Shown: positions 50,201-61,531 of the stretch, in pieces
Layout of the letters: each line of letters begins with the position of its first letter
Numbering within the stretch: the stretch's first letter is position 1
Assembly: GCA_000827265.1 (NCBI GenBank)
Contig: KN834821.1
Span: 124,001-188,000 of the forward strand
From: Collybiopsis luxurians FD-317 M1
Lineage: Eukaryota > Basidiomycota > Agaricomycetes > Agaricales > Omphalotaceae
Reading direction: 5' to 3'
Length of the DNA stretch: 64,000 nucleotides
The notes under the pieces: generated by a model
Told to the model about the DNA's origin: nothing
Database searches by the model: none
Seen by the model: the letters and a program-made list of their open reading frames with translations, nothing else
Made by a program: the position numbers and the translations under genes

Positions 50201-50763
50201 GCCGTCGTACCAGTCATCGGCATCGATGACGACGACGACGACGACGACGATATCGGCACCGGTAAAGAGACTACGAGATTCGGAATCGAGGGATCCTCAG
50301 GGGTGCCACTGTAGCATGGGAGAGCCGCGGTGAGAGTTGGGAGGGTAGGGGGAGGTGAGAGGGGTGTATCAGCCGGAGTAGTAGCCGCAGCCGTAGCCGT
50401 AGCCGCGTTAGGAGCGGGGTGATGTTTGAGATAAACAACAGGCGAGTCAAGGACTCCGCCTGTTGCGTAAAATTTTGATTCTCCTCCATTCGTGTACCCC
50501 TCCTGCGCATCGATATCCCCCTCCTCATCATCATCTTCTTCACTAGCTGTCGGAGAAATCGGAAGCTGGATATCCCTATGCGAACGCGAATGGGAGGGAT
50601 ACGGCCATCGTAGATAATACTGCTGTTCGTTATGTTTATTTTGGATTTTCGTTAAAGGTGGTTCATCATCGTTATTATCGTCATCGTGAGAAGAGAGGGG
50701 TGGGGAAGAAGCAAGAGACGCTGGTCCCGCTTGATCTTGTCGGTCGTGCGTGAAAAAGGACAT
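47287..50763 (-). CDS. Large acidic Ser-rich disordered protein, function unknown
   Basis: An uninterrupted minus-strand frame of about 1158 codons, beginning at MSFFTHDRQDQAGP (50763). That ATG lies just after a 3' splice site (TTTCGTAG) of a probable 5'-leader intron, so the upstream in-frame codons to 50841 are judged intronic. The protein is mostly low complexity: poly-Ser, Asp/Glu runs, Gly-Phe repeats (GFGFGF) and Asp-Asp-Glu tracts. Three diverged internal repeats carry the motif HSELPMFPSF or VELPMFPF, two of them preceded by GTPSLLTFPPESLFSSLE. A basic, helical part near the C-terminus (VLKRISALGRRQSERAERKVWRRREKERW) is the only segment that looks folded. No known domain recognised. 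Intron-free length without stops plus a splice-compatible start support it as real; low complexity lowers confidence. Confidence 0.6.
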   Translation of the reverse strand: MSFFTHDRQDQAGPASLASSPPLSSHDDDNNDDEPPLTKIQNKHNEQQYYLRWPYPSHSRSHRDIQLPISPTASEEDDDEEGDIDAQEGYTNGGESKFYATGGVLDSPVVYLKHHPAPNAATATAAATTPADTPLSPPPTLPTLTAALPCYSGTPEDPSIPNLVVSLPVPISSSSSSSSSMPMTGTTAGKMKHGESHLLSPLSPDFINGAAGIPLHRDQDQGYQDQGYYHRRPLRLRYCASNEVGGAVSSGSKSELESEGGVEMPWSAFTSSDSRDGLDGGYDGYDQHGPVDGGGDMTPTYPYWSSSEHGQGQNSSSVIPSSSSGGGGGGSSAFEFYPSPEISPVDEQRERQRERLCWVGDVDMDVDMERQTGFGGSGFYDDEDDDDEYRYRYGYEYGHGHDYELNDEVGGMDDGDDGDYATGEGGDFAGSQSPFVRTFGLPDLGDDEEVEDDEDEDDLGLGLSNLASFPRSTFDDEDEDEDEGRLRFDVSPSSPSSPSSATLSPSTSLTLSMSEVSPSSEVPGKSFAGGEGDEDEADDGEGDEADDGEEDADIEGFGFGFGRPGFGFGFGFGFGLGFDLSPLEPSPALPVPPHEHGYDGTPSLLTFPPESLFSSLEESSSGEEEGSSENTGTSSTSFSNPRCHSELPMFPSFDGGKPKPEPEPLEESSSRGEEEEESGKTSMSPTNLRCHSELPLFPSFVEDLDHPESGSSSGSTGSSSGLESSPSHSRRELDECGFDDLDGTPSLLTFPPESLFSSLESSSGEEVTGSSGNSGTSTQSPSHPSRVVELPMFPFDENSSLGLGLGLDLDSSFLAGSSSPSSSLLHPGPPPPLSPSDDPSLTHSPTHSLTHSPTDSPADSFTDSLESLDSLESLDSRLFILPALLGTGEYPVLDGHPEMVGDLERLMGLRRWLGGRVRDLSGERERAPVLSEVDAEVDHEHGNESKSVVLKRISALGRRQSERAERKVWRRREKERWREVGALVQLTLFGGKEGVTEDGEKAMGGNDLFTPVSVSVSPTKKDKEKKKKKKTAITSMAQLVARMILRRRDSSYSSSSSSPSSPSVSRPLPPLSPPSPTPTTARLISSPPRRMTRRYAKSPLWQCVTVSKEWDGEGEGEGEGEGGDHEGSEFGIGRLDNDDDDDDLGLGIGLKGFGDLGA

Positions 50764-52564
50764 GAACCTACGAAACAAAGAAAGAAAAGACAGAGAGTTA
50801 GTAAGCCTTGGGGAAGGAAGACTCGTTTGCTTACGCACCAATTATATGGGATTTATACAACAACAGCAGCAACACGGACGCGAAATGAAGAAAAGAAGAA
50901 AGAGAAAGAAAAAAAAAAGGGAAAATTCAATTCGGGTATATTCGACGTAAGAGCTGGAATACTCTGAGCATTACACTGGGTTGCTCTTATTCGAGTCCAA
51001 AGACTTTTTTCGTAAAGTCTAGAAAGAAGAAGGGGGGAGGAAGGGGTCCGGTCGTGGGTGATGATGATAGAACGCACAAAGTCTCCAACCCGTTTGACAC
51101 CGAAACCTAAACCCAAACCCTCGGCAGAGCACAGCCTTGGTTACAAATCGAACCATCTCTATTCAGTTTTGAGTTTGGCGCTCGTGGTGAATGATCAGGG
51201 CCGGATCAGCCGCTGACATGAGGCACCCAGGTTGAACTGTTGATGGATCGCCGCTGATAATGAAATGCTTCCGCCTTGACACTCGCAAGCTGCCTGGCCA
51301 TTGCCTCGTGTTATGAGTGTAAAAAGGACCCTTTGCGTCCGTTGCATTCCTCCGACGGCTCAAAAAATAAACGATTACGCCGACAGCTAGAATGCACCCT
51401 GTCGCTTATCTGTATGGTTACCTTGTAAGTATGTTCATACTGTACGTCAGCATAACGTTGCAAGCCAGGTAAGTAATGCACCATCTACCACGTATCCATA
51501 CATCACATATCATCAGTATCTGTCATGACTCAAATTAAACAAGTCAACGACCATTTACATACATGTTCATTGTTCGTAAACGCCAACACCATATTAGGAT
51601 ACTAATCCTGTGGAGGAAACTTTGAGGTTACTTCGCTTCGAGGCATTCATCCGATTACTTACCCTGAAACTCTCTGGTCCGTAGTCAACCCTTGACTTAC
51701 CTCGAGCTAAATGACAGCAGCCTTTCATACGACTCGAGATGTATATCGAACCGCCTCCCCAAGTCACCGCTGAGCAACTCCGAGTCATACTCATACTCGT
51801 CAGATCAACTCGCTTCACAAGCATTGCAGCCATGACGGCGTCAGCGCTCATTCAATGTAATTCATAACGCCCAGGACGCTTCCATCCAGTTATCATCTGG
51901 TCTCCGAGCCAAACTGGCAGCGAAAACGTCAACCCCGGACCGACACTCATTCCGCTTGCTTGACTCTTAAAAGTACTTGCACCTCATCGATCCATTTCAT
52001 ATTTTGCTTTTTAAAAAAAGCAGAAAAAAAGAAATGAATAAAAAAAAAACAAGACTCGGGAAAAAAAAAAAAAAAAAACCCTCTGAATCAGGCAGCTTTT
52101 TAAATCACACCGCAGTTTGGCATAGATCTTTCCGACCGATCAAGTGCGAGCTCCCAGCCTTTGGAGACTTTTCATCTGGTCCTTATTGTACAGCTAAGCT
52201 GCTGTGCTGTCTCTGTTACTTGATTTCACATATTACTGCTGCTGGGATGACGCAAACTACTAGTATTGTATTACCAATCCAACCTATTCTCATCCACACA
52301 TAGTCATGCATATACCCTGCCCTATAGTTACATTTGTTTATTTTTCTGTCTATGTTAGTGTTCAGCAAGACCGGGTCCCGACCCCCGACCTGACCTGGTC
52401 CTTGATCCTTGACCCTTGAGTTGACCCTAGAGTCAGGCCACTTTTTTATGCACCCTACAATGCAGATTCGAAGAAACCCATAAGTTTAATATGTTAATCC
52501 TAGATACATTCCTAATATTAATTCTACACACTCTCACCAAACTGCCACTGTTCGGGCCAGAAAG

Positions 52565-52650
52565 ATGTAAACCCTGAAATCAGTGAACCTGAAGTTCAAG
52601 TTCAAGTTCAGAGGTTCAGGTTCAGATGTGACTGGGTCTGAACCATGTTT
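52565..52650. repeat. GTTCAAG/GGTTCAGG short repeat patch
   Basis: Runs such as GAAGTTCAAGTTCAAGTTC, GGTTCAGGTTCAG and GTCTGAACC are present. They resemble the patch at 9620-9725 and likewise lie upstream of a TGTAATGCAA palindrome. Confidence 0.5.
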
Positions 52651-52826
52651 GACCAGTAATAACACAAGTTGTACTAAGGAATTCTTGCTGTAAATTTATA
52701 GGTTATACTACATGTTCTCACCTGAAAATCCTCAGGCTATTGCTATTGTAGTTCCTACTGCCAATGGCATACAAGTCAGCCAAGTTGAATGTTTGAATGT
52801 GAATGAGTGAACTTTAGAGTCCATGC

Positions 52827-52857
52827 TGTAATGCAATTTTGAAAAAATTGCATTACA
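52827..52857. repeat. Palindrome TGTAATGCAATTTT, 14-bp arms
   Basis: Perfect 14-bp inverted arms (52827-52840 and 52844-52857) with a 3-bp loop. The arm sequence is shared with the palindrome at 12231-12266. Confidence 0.75.
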
Positions 52858-54022
52858 TCTTAGCCTTCAAGATGGCTAGTGGCGCTAGCCTAGCTTCAGT
52901 CTCACTAATAGTGACAGAATATGAAGTTGATAAATAAATTCATCTTTTTCCTTGCTTATAAGGTGGAAACTATTCAGAAACCAACTAACTAATGGTAGTT
53001 GAAGGGCTTAATTTCAAGCACAACTTTGGATGGTACACAAGGCAATAATTGAAATATTGGGAGATGGCTAGGGAGTAATTGCGAGTGGTTTATAGTGTAT
53101 GGCTTGACCGACCAATCATTAATAGCATTTCCTTAGGATTTTTCCCTTTATGGGCGTACAACTGTATACAGACAGTATACGACCCGTTCCCGTACCGTAT
53201 TATTCTTGAAGTTGAATTTTGTGATACGGGTACGATATACCGGCTAACTTACAAGTTATGACCCCTGTTAAATACTACCCTGCTGTATACGGTACGGTGC
53301 TGAGCCCTAGCCAGCATGTACGTAGATTAGGGCTACTCCCTTTAATTTGAAATACTTCCGTTCTCAGTTTGTCAGGTCTTCAGGCTCACAGAAAGCTCTC
53401 CTCATATATCCTGGCTCTTACACAGTGTAACTCCATCATATTGTGCTGCAAGATCACCAGTGCCGTGTTGGTTTCTAGGGCACTGAATTTGCACTGGGTA
53501 AGTGAAGCAATCATTCAATCGCAAGTTTCTCCGCATTTCTTGTAATAATATGAGCTCTGATTCAGCTTTCCGGCATTATCATCAGATCCAAACGCATGTT
53601 ATTACGTTTCCCGTAAAAACGGAAAGGGACAGAAATTGGTTCGTTGTTCCGATTGCTCATTAGGACTAATTCACGCTCATTATGCGAGACATGCACCACT
53701 GAAAAAGCTTGTCAAAGTCATCAGGGAACTCAGAGATGAATGGAGGTATATCAGAACATTTCCTTGATGACTGGGTTTGAATGGTCCAGTAAAATATGTT
53801 TGCCAGTTGCCCATATTTCTCCTGATCTCTGTACACTGTATTTGCCTCCTCTGTGTAACTTTCTCATCCACAGATTAAGAAAACAGTATTGACATCTATA
53901 TTCTATTGAAGTTACACATCTTTATATATAAAAATACCACAAATCCCAAAAAGCAAAGCGTATTCCGCGGAAAAGGGGCGGGGATGAGATTCTGTAGATG
54001 TGGACAACGCTAGCCCAATCCT

Positions 54023-57000
54023 TTACTGTCCGCCCAATTGATCAGGGGTCACTGAGAATTGTCGAGTTAGTTTCCAGATAAAGGTGAATCCGCTTGAATG
54101 CTTACAACTATCGTAAATCGGGCAAAGAGCTTTCCACGCGTCTTCATCGGCGATATTTATTAGCAGCTAAGAGTGACTAACATTGGAAAAAACTTACCAG
54201 GAACCGGGTCGACGGTAGGAACATCCCCAACGTCCTCAGCAAAGACGGCAGCGAAGCCACTAAAAATAGTTCGTCAGGCCAAAACCTACGGAAGACAGAA
54301 GTTTCTTACGCTTCCAAATGCCAGTCAATGTGACTGTAATATCAATCATTCTTCAGATATAGAACGCGTCCTGTTTACTTTCGACACTCACCAATGAAGG
54401 AACCCTGAGTGGTCAGTCAGTGTTTAGGTTGAAGACGAGGGAAGATATTTTTCAGTACTTACAAGGACCAGGGTTGTCAGTTCTGAATCTGATGGTAACA
54501 TTATCCGTGATTCCACCGGACGAAACGACATCCCTACGAGGAGGGTTGATATAGTTGTCAAATGAACTTCCCGCACTTCTGATAACGTCAAAAGTATGCC
54601 CTACGAAGACAACATATCGAGTAAGTGAAACAAAAAGGTGACGACAAGAGAAGACCATTAACCGTGCAAGTGGATGGGATGCTTTTATGATGCACCTCGC
54701 ATTAGCCAAAAAAAATATCAACGCGAGTTCCGAGAAGAACTTACAGGTCCTCCGAAAGGAGCAGCCGCAGTCGCGTTAAAAGTAATTTGAATAGTCTTAT
54801 TCAGAGGTAAACCGTACACAGAGCCTTTAGGAAGAAGGTCGGCTGGCAAAAAGAGATGAATAGAAGCCAAGAGGTGGAAGAACGCAATAGTTACTAGCAG
54901 ATGTGGTGCCCGACAAGATCTGGAGCAAGACTGGATACTTCGGAGATCTAGGTTTCCCCCAGGTGAGAACTGCAATTCGGGGTAAGAATGGGAAGGGCGT
55001 ACACAAAAGTCGTGTCATTGATGTAGAATTTTCCTCCTTCCTGTAGATAAACAAGGATAAGAAGCGGCGACGGTATCGATTATGGTGGACTTACGAATCC
55101 GAATATGAGGTCAAGGTCAACGTCTGGATAAGCTTCGGCAGGCTAGAAGTCAGGAAATATGATAAATATACATTTTATCCTCTTAAAGGTTACTACATAC
55201 CGGGAGAGGATTGTCAAGAGGCTGTGAACATTTAGTGAGCAAGAAACATTTCGAGCGCGGGGAAACATGGAACTTACGACGAGACTAGTCTCTTGCAACT
55301 GGTTATGGGCAGTTGAGCTGGTGGTAGGCTCAGCCTCCGGTGCGCCTTGGTAACGCAAAATGGCACTATTTTTTCCTCCACTGAAATCGGCCCCTGGCGG
55401 GAAGCTTGGTAGAGCACGAACCCCTGTAGGAACAGAAACTTAACAATAAAGCGAAACTTGTGGAAGAAAACGAACAATAATTGTCGACGTTCTGGGTAGC
55501 GTTGAGCTGCGATAGGGAAAGTCAGAAATCGAATCAGCTTTTGAAAAAATAGTTGAGGAACAACTGACAATGAAGGAATAGCGTTGGCCTGCAAATGATA
55601 CTCATCTTTAACACCGGTATGGTGCACATTTTGACTCCGACACTCACCAGCAAAAATCTGAATAGAATCAGCAGCAACCTGTGCATGATTGACTCCGTCC
55701 GCTTCAATGACCTGTATAGTATTCTTGTCAGTCTGGATGTCAGCTAAGTAGTAAAAGTAATGTACGTGCAGTGAAAGAATGTCCATCAATAGAGAAGATA
55801 TAGTTGGGATCACACGAAATTGCAACCAAGCGGAACCGATAACTGAAGAGCCGAGTAGTTGCAGTGATACATTCAGAAAAGTAAAGCTAAGTCCGAGCTT
55901 ACCGTTTACCCTGAACTACGTTGATTACCGCCAGAGGAGCGGCAGTGCCGTTGGTGTACCTTCCTGCTCACATCGTCAAACTTCAAGTTGTGCCGATAAA
56001 AGGCCATCAAACAATTCACCTAGACCATTGATGAGAGTTGCATTCGGTTGCCTACAGTTGATCGAATTAGCACGAATCAAGCAGTGGAAATGTTCTATCT
56101 TACGGAACGGCCCCAGCATGAGGAGCAGGAAAATCTGATAAATGGTTCATGTCTTAGACGGAGAGCTCATCACTACGGGAGAACTCGCAACTCACGATAC
56201 CTGTGGCGAAGGATAAATCACAGAAGAACATACGAAGGAGCAGAGAACGTACCAGTCAGCCAGTGTGATCACTGTGGATTCTAGATTAATATATGGCAAT
56301 TAGTAGCACATTCTCAGGAAAGTGGCATTCAGAATCCTGACCGTCATCCACATCATAAAGACTAGCATAAGGATCTTCGGGATCGTATATGACCAGAGCC
56401 CCTCGTAATCCGTCGCAATATTGAGTACTCAAATGCGAATGGTACCTAGACATAGCTTAGAAATTGTATGGGAACTTTGCAGGGTGCAGAGACGGACCAG
56501 AATGTGCCTGTGGATCGTTCGAGCTCAACCAAAGTTCAACGAAGCAGAGAAAAAAACGCACCTGCTTGGTCGGGAACATTGAAGTTGTACAAAAAGGAAT
56601 TCCCAGACGCAATCGGACATTGAGTGACAAACGCACTATAAATACAAAATGAAGATCCTCATTCACCAAGCAACACGGTCCAAACTTACGGTCTATGCGG
56701 AGAGAGATAAGTGGACAGTCAAAATGATGTATTCGGAGAGAGCACGCCTACCCGTCTGCCCAATTCGTCGATTTTTGGAAAAGACCATGCCAGTGCTTTC
56801 GGAGGAGCAACATATAAGCACAAAAGCATCAAACAAAAACCATTTAACACGTACGATCGAGGTAGTCTTAAGCATAGTACCGTTTGTGAGCTCGTTGATG
56901 ACATTGATCTGGAAATTGTCGCCCTACATCATATTAGCCTCGCGTTAGCACCAAACGAGAAGACTGAGATGAGTTCATCCAACCTTGTTACCCCTAATCA

Positions 57001-57169
57001 GGGGTCCCGGGAAGACGCCCTCTGCGAGAACGCCTGAGCGATTGAAACCATCAGGTTGAATGAAAGAGCTGAGAATGTGCAAATCGGTAACAGGACCAAT
57101 AGCAGCCAAAGCAGCGCCAATTAGTCCCAAAAGAAGCAGAGTTTGTACGGAAAGCATCGAAGAAAGCAA
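54023..57169 (-). CDS. Laccase (multicopper oxidase), complete
   Basis: Secreted blue copper oxidase that oxidises phenols and lignin-related compounds while reducing oxygen to water. The ATG at 57169 opens a signal peptide ([12 protein letters not shown]) followed by [11 protein letters not shown], the usual mature start. All four laccase copper signatures are present: [31 protein letters not shown] and [12 protein letters not shown]. Phe sits ten residues after the Cys, which marks the high-redox type by family rule. About 29 exons can be chained in phase to TAA at 54025-54023, roughly 515 residues, ending PDQLGGQ. They include exons of 3 nt (56690-56692), 5 nt (56196-56200) and 10 nt (56498-56507). 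One intron appears to use a GC donor (55769). The gene is intact and a tandem paralogue lies at 61.5 kb and beyond. Confidence 0.96.
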
Positions 57170-60100
57170 GCAAGGATGTCAGCGACCAAAGTCTGGAGGA
57201 AAAGGGACGTGAGGGAGAGATAGAAGGGATGAAAAAGAGGTACCAAACAGCCTCTTAAGCCGACAAGGGAGTCCTTTGTAGCCCGCTTATATATCAACGA
57301 CGAGTGTCAGTTTTTAAAAGTTGCGTTTATCAACCGAGGATAAGACAGCTGTTCTCAAGCTGTCCTGGTCACAACAGGGGCAAATTCATAGAATCTCATC
57401 GGAAGTCAAGCTCCGCTCCAATGCGATGATACGCCTTTTGCACGATTGATACAGAGTCTGGGCGAACGCAATAGAAAGCAAATGGATAGCTCAAAGCCTG
57501 TTCTGTTGAAGGACTGTATAGCCCCGAACTGAGTGGCGCTGACAGGCCGATAGTAATTCAGTACGAATGCGGATAGAAAGTTAGAAAAATTCCTCCACCG
57601 GGATCATCAGTCAGGGCAGATCACTTGGCTAACCGGCTACTCTGTAATTTGACTCTCTCAACGCTTCCAGCCGTTGAATTCGGAATCCGTCGACGATCTG
57701 AGTGCAAGCGAACGACGCGACGCGAATACGTCCTGTCTCATTTGTGTATGATCGCGCGAGTTAAGTAGGTGTTGTCCTTCTCGCTTGCTCTCTGTTTACT
57801 TGCAAGACCACTTGGTTCCATAAAGGTCTGTCATTCATGAACCAGTTGAAGTATGTAACTACCCCATCATCCCGGGGGTTTCAAAGTTATCTGTAATCCG
57901 GCGATTCCGGAACGAACCCTCGACTTTTTCAGGCACCTTTCGTGCCAAAGCTGACCAACTCAATAACACTTGATTATCCAATAGCCCGCTCAATGATAAA
58001 GTTTCTAATTTTTAGGTAGGTATTCGAGGTCGCGTCTGCTCCACAATACTTTCGGCAAGAAATGATGACTTGGATTTGACTCGAGGATGGCAGATAATGG
58101 CACTTTGATGGTAGTAAATGACCACAGTAAACCTGGCTCCGAGTGTGAAGAAGGGGTCCAACTGCATGGAACTATGTACTTGGCGAGCTCGTACAGGTAC
58201 TTTACTAGTACATATTGAGCTCTAATTGCCGTTATACCGAGATTTCTAGTACTCCAATCAGGACTTTCACGTCAAAATAAGCACTTGGAAAAGGCGTGGG
58301 TATACGCGAGTGCTGTTTTGGATGCAAGTGTCACGGTATTTTATATCTTAGTTTCTGTGGCGCAAAGTGCCATACGCGCTTTCATCACTGGCTTCAGGCT
58401 TGGTTCCAGTTAATTTGTTCACCAGCCACCTTACATCGATGAAAAGCTGGGTCGCCGAACCTGTGAACAAGCCTCATAGTAGATATTCGGAACAACAGCA
58501 GTTGGTATATTTCTGGAGCCTCCGAGTTCAACGAGCGTGCAAAAGTTGACAGGGTCCGAGCGTTCTATTGTTTCTCGCAAGTAACGGTCAATGCTGTCTC
58601 TTGGCCCTGCTTGGGTCCCGCATGTTTCTCTGCAGCGGATCTCCGTTGAGATCGCCTGGCACTAGCTAAAGAAAAAGTTGCTGATCATGAAGCGCCGAGA
58701 GAGAGAATTGTGAGGATAACCGGATCCCTGGATGCTCCGATGCCGGTTCATTGACTTAGAACCAGCTCAAGGGAACAGATTGATTAGAGTAGAACAAGCA
58801 GACACATATCGGATTAAATTGTTCGCCAACGCGGAACATCCGTCTAAACAGCTTGGCAAGCTTACAGCTCTTGAAAGCTCGGTTCCCCTAGTCTAATCTT
58901 GAAGTTATGTATAGTAGAAGTCTAGACGAAGGTCTCATGTGAGTCATTTCCAAGTCCGATCCACCAAAACCTTTATTGTCTCTGAAACGGCCACCTCCTG
59001 CTCCTGCTCCAAAATCAAAACTAAGCTACAGGTCGAGGACCAAAAATGGAAAATTGAAAATTCAGGAGTCACGATGCTACTGATGAAAGGTTGCCAAAAT
59101 GGTGTGCATTTATTGTTTTATTTTGGTTTTCAGACTCAATGCTGTAACTCATTGGAGCTCACCTTCTCCAGAAGCAAAGCTCATAGGCTCTTGGACAGCT
59201 ACAATGCCAAGCACTGAGTGCGGCTGCCTGGTTAAACAACTATCAGTGGGTCCCTCAGAATGACAGAGAAGTTCTGAGGGCCAAGAATATACTACTAGTA
59301 CCAGACTATAAAAGACAGCTGATGTCAGGTATCAATGTGTTTAATAAAAACTACCTGGGTTCAGTTAGGCAGGTGCATTAGAGGCAGTTTCATAAAGATG
59401 CAAGGCACTAACTAGGACTGAGTTCATTTGGCCTTTAAAGTAATCAGTAGGTGTAATTTGGTACTGGTAAACTGTAGACTGGTTGGTACTGGTGTTCAGT
59501 GATGGTAACTTAACTTGGTGGGCTTTCTTTAATATATAACTTTCAGTAACTGGTAAATGTGAGCCTGAAACCACTGACTGCCCTGGGACTAGCTTGCTTA
59601 GACTGTAATAAACTTGACAGTGTAAAACAGTAGTTCAAACTACTAGCCTCTCGGTGGGTCTAGCTAGCTTAAACAATAGAACTTGACTTGGACTTTGACT
59701 TTAGAACTTAAATCTAACCAACTTGTACAACTAGATTCACTGATACAGCTTGCACAAAGCTCTTAGAAAGTAAGTGGAAGGTAAACTTTATATTTGGTAC
59801 TAGTAGGTAAAGAGTGGGGGAAAGGACTCCTTTTTTTTAAGGCTAAAAATCCCCAAGTATTTATATTACAAAATTATATTACTTCCTATTTAAGCAATTT
59901 GACTCATAATGACTCCAAGTGACTCTAGTTGACTCCACCTAAAATTTTCAAAAGCTTCATTAGCCTTTTATAGTATCCATGACTTATTTTGAGTCAAGCC
60001 AATTCATTTAGAGTCATTCTGACTCATATTACTATGACCTGAGCTCTATGAGTAAGCAAAATAACCCTAATTCTCCTACCTTATCTTATCAGAGAGCTCT

Positions 60101-61531
60101 CTAGAGATTTTTACTCTCTGAAAATATTTCTAATAATTAATTAAATATTTACCAGTAATTTCTTGAAACAGGAATGGCTCCTGACACTGAAGGGTTAAAA
60201 GATTAGGAAGAAGAAAAAATAAATAAGCCATGAAACAGCTATGCATAGTTACCCGCATGGAAGCTAAATTGTACACCTATACCTGTATCCTATAACCGGT
60301 TGATTCTGTGCCACAGGACACCACGCGACCACATGACTGTGATGCGCACTACACATTGGATGCATTCAGTCCAACAGTATCATGCATCAATAGTGACCAT
60401 GAGCTGATGAATTGAACCTGACCATGCATCATGTGTAATGGTCAATGAGTTCAATGAGCTTCCAATCAAAATAGTACAGTAGTCATTAAACCCCAGGAAA
60501 ATCTAAGGGACCCTGAGGACTCAACAAGGAATGTGAGGTATCTTCCAAGGACCCCCAAGGATACCCAGGGTGCCCAGGATATGGCCAAAACTCTAGGCTT
60601 CTCTAGTGACCAAAATAGACCAGATGACCTGAATCAATCTAGGGCTGCCCAGAAATGGGATTAATTCCTGGAGTGCCTCAGGTATATAGAGGTTGCCAGA
60701 GCTTTAGGTACTTTTCCAGATGTTGGTAGTCTCTTTTGGAAGGAAGCAAAGATGAAACTCAAGAGCAAGCTACACCCACCGGCAACATGCCAACTGCACC
60801 TTTGAGCCCTCCCGAGTTTATCAATGTTGTTCCGACATGAGACCTCTGATACTATAGTTATCCAAGACCCTAAAGTTGCTGGCAAGCAGGACATGGAAGA
60901 CTAATCGATCAACTACAAACTAATGATCATGGCAGCAATCCCACCGTTGCTACTGTATCTGCTAACCACACCGATGCTGGTATTAGGACTTGTCGAAATT
61001 AGCTTTGAAGGTAAGCTGTTAGAGAGAATAAGTTGGGAGCTTACAATGCCCTTGATTTTCATGCTTTTGCTCATATCTGTCAGAGATGGAATTATCTTTC
61101 TACGCAATGCAAAAGCTGTTCAAACGATAAGATGAGGTAACATACTGTTATACATCTTGAATTTGTCTCTCTACCACTCTGTAGAATCATTGCACATAAG
61201 TGACATAACAACGCGAGAAGCTTATTCACGGGCCTCAGACAGTTCAGAGCTGAATGAGGTTGGATCAAAATGCTACCTCAAAGTCTCTGGAAGAATCGTG
61301 CACTAACAGATGCTCGCCCAGATCTACGTTTAATGTATATCATCATTTCGATGCGACTCTCATCGTAGTGGGAATTTCTTTCTTAACAAAAGGTGCCAAA
61401 TTTATGAACATTACCTAACATTTATAAGTTACACATCTTCGTACATAAATATTCCACAAATCCCGGAGAGCAAACCGTAGTCCGTTAAAAAGAGTGGTTT
61501 CTGTAGACATGGACAAAATAAATCCATTTAT
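57170..61531. other. Spacer between tandem laccases
   Basis: Promoter side of laccase 1, then AT-rich sequence with a GACTC-rich patch (about 59895-60030). Scattered open frames (58939-59217 +, 60661-60894 -, 60923-61135 +) lack family motifs. No gene was confirmed; parts resemble degenerate mobile DNA but show no ends. Confidence 0.45.
57286..57293 (-). promoter_or_regulatory. Probable TATA box of laccase 1
   Basis: TATATAAG on the minus strand about 120 bp upstream of the ATG at 57169, followed by a pyrimidine-rich leader. Confidence 0.6.

Larger units (their letters stand above)
50764..54022. other. Intergenic with palindrome and short repeats
   Basis: The first 100-200 bp are the leader and promoter side of the disordered-protein gene. 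Elsewhere there are poly-A runs (about 52055-52080), a GGTTCAGG/TTCAAG patch at about 52565-52650 and a palindrome at 52827-52857. No gene was recognised. Confidence 0.45.

Noticed and set aside
51100..51125. Telomere-like CCTAAACCCAAACCC
   Set aside because: Only two or three imperfect units inside gene-bearing sequence; no array.
53260..53310. Shared GTGCTGAGCCCTA-like string with about 12560
   Set aside because: The match is about 12 bp with one difference, too short to define a repeat without a genome search.
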